Below, one piece after another: positions 62,700 through 64,000 of a DNA stretch of 64,000 nt. The notes under the pieces were generated by a model that was given only the letters and a program-made list of their open reading frames with translations, had not been told where the DNA came from and made no database searches. This DNA is from Thunnus maccoyii (lineage: Eukaryota; Chordata; Actinopteri; Scombriformes; Scombridae), in contig NC_056538.1 of assembly GCF_910596095.1 (NCBI RefSeq), positions 9,728,001-9,792,000 on the forward strand, given 5' to 3'. A program made the position numbers and the translations under genes. Within the stretch, counting starts at the first letter, position 1; every line of letters starts with the position of its first letter.

Positions 62700-64000
62700 T
62701 AGGGGAGAACAGGGTAATATGAGCCACTTTTTACATTTAATGATTTTACTGCAAAATAAAAGTGTATTTGTTTTAAATAATAGTTACTATATATACTTCA
62801 GGTTGTTGTGTACCCATGGAAATTAAAACAAGTTATCTAATTATTATGGTTTTCGAACAATGACCCATCAAAAAAAGTTAGTGCTATGGCACAACTTACA
62901 CCAAGGTAGGGGTAAAATGAGCATGGGAATGGGGTCAATAGTGCTACCATTAAATACTGATATAAAAATGACACAAAATCCTACAATTTTGAGATAATTT
63001 TGAACTTTATTAATGCCATCAATTTAACAAAGGCAAAAACTCATACTTTCAATTAAAATTATATTTTTGTGTCCTGTTGTTCAACATGTTACCTCAACAT
63101 TTTCAGTAAAGATTAAATTGTGATCTTTTTGTGTCCACTACAGAAAGAGTGTGTGTGTAAATGTGCTTTTGTGTATACAGACAGGTGACAAATTAAAGGA
63201 AAAACTGGTACAGGTCTGAATGTTTCACCCCTACAGTGAGGGGATCTGGTGACTCTGTTATGCTTTGGGGGGCATTTTGCTTGTATGATTAGGGTCCACT
63301 TGTTCCCTTAGAGGGAAGGATCACTGCAAATCAATACAAACTTGTTGTGAGTGATCACCTTTATCCTATGATGAAACATTTCTATTCTGATGGGAGTGGT
63401 CTCTTCCAGGATGACAGTGCCACAGTTCACAGGACATGAGGGGTCACAGTTTGATGGGTATGAAAATGATATGAATCATATGTTATGGCCTTCGCAGTCA
63501 CCAGATCTCAACCCAATTTTACACTTATGGGAGATTTTGGACCGACCCGTTAGACAGCGCTCTCCACCACCATCATCAAAACACCAGATGAAGGAATATC
63601 TTTTTTAAGAATGGTGTTCATCCCTCCAGAAGAGTTCAGAGACTGCAGAATCAATGCCAAGGTGAAGTGAACTGAAGCTGTTCTGGTGGCCCAACACCTT
63701 ACTAAGACATTTTATGTCGGCTTTTCCTTTCATTTGTCACCTGTCTGTATGTACAGCATGTTTGCGTGTGGCTTAAACTTAACAGTAGACAACACTTAGG
63801 TATTTATTCATCAACATTGTAACACTTGTAACAGGAATCAAACATGAACAGTGTCTCTAGTCACTAGAATATCAGAAAATAATTTTCGGGGGTAAATTGA
63901 GCCATTGACTCAACTTGCCCCAATATCACTGGCATGATTTACCCCACAGCCTCCATTTTGACAAAACTGTTTCACACAGTGGCTCAGATCCACATTTATG
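62700..64000. mobile_element. Unassigned repeat, interrupted by a Tc1-like element
   Basis: Near 62703 the sequence reads GGGGAGAACAGGGTAATATG and AGCCAC, then GGGGTAAAATGAGC near 62929. Near 63888 it reads GGGGGTAAATTGAGCC and ACTTGCCCC. These echo one another and may be ends or internal repeats of one element that runs past the window. Confidence 0.35.
63178..63747 (+). mobile_element. Tc1/mariner-like transposon, internally deleted
   Basis: The ends CAGACAGGTGACAAATTAAA and, inverted, CAGACAGGTGACAAATGAAA differ at one position and are flanked by TA. The body keeps the C-terminal half of a Tc1 transposase: a GSGDSVMLWGAF-like stretch, DDSA near 63410, and [20 protein letters not shown]. 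The catalytic Glu of NPIE is Leu here. At about 570 bp it lacks the N-terminal DNA-binding half. Confidence 0.88.

Overview
This window is nuclear DNA from a ray-finned fish, most likely a percomorph teleost. The evidence is intron-rich vertebrate genes with short GT-AG introns, proteins closest to vertebrate families, and several repeat families that I know as typical of teleosts. There is no sign of a bacterial, viral or plasmid backbone. Exon borders below were read by eye from splice consensus and reading-frame continuity. Where I say the phases close, the summed exon lengths are divisible by three.

Layout: the 3' half of vwa7 (+, to 3.9 kb); a complete GABA/taurine-type SLC6 transporter (+, 5.1-11.0 kb); a decayed L2-like LINE (-, 12.5-15.9 kb); the clock repressor cipc (-, 16.5-19.3 kb); a decayed Rex1/CR1-like LINE (+, 20.6-22.5 kb); a promoter-like stretch near 23-24.2 kb; cyclin P ccnp (-, 25.1-28.9 kb); akt2 (-, 33.2-41.4 kb, GC-rich 5' end near 43.4 kb); dhx40 (-, 44.1-49.8 kb); an egg-coat ZP-domain gene (-, 52.5-54.9 kb); a single-Ig-domain membrane receptor with a long tyrosine-motif tail (-, 56.1-59.0 kb); a broken or partial gene (-, 59.6-60.2 kb); a 5'-truncated LINE (+, 60.9-61.3 kb); and the first exon of p2rx5 (+, 61.9 kb), whose first intron runs off the end and holds an internally deleted Tc1-like transposon.

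These are independent housekeeping, signalling and tissue-specific genes, not an operon-like system. The ccnp-akt2 pair, with ccnp just 3' of akt2 on the same strand, matches the human CCNP(CNTD2)-AKT2 arrangement as I remember it, and supports both calls. Most non-genic sequence is short non-autonomous DNA transposons (hAT-like with 8-bp duplications, and TTAA-flanked elements), LINE remains and microsatellites.

I found no convincing undescribed system. The most unusual locus is the Ig receptor: its cytoplasmic tail is built from small phase-1 exons, several carrying an NPxY or DPxY motif, plus a polyglutamine exon. Also notable are an Asn at a substrate-selecting position of the SLC6 transporter, a DEVH box in dhx40, and nested transposon insertions with visible target duplications.
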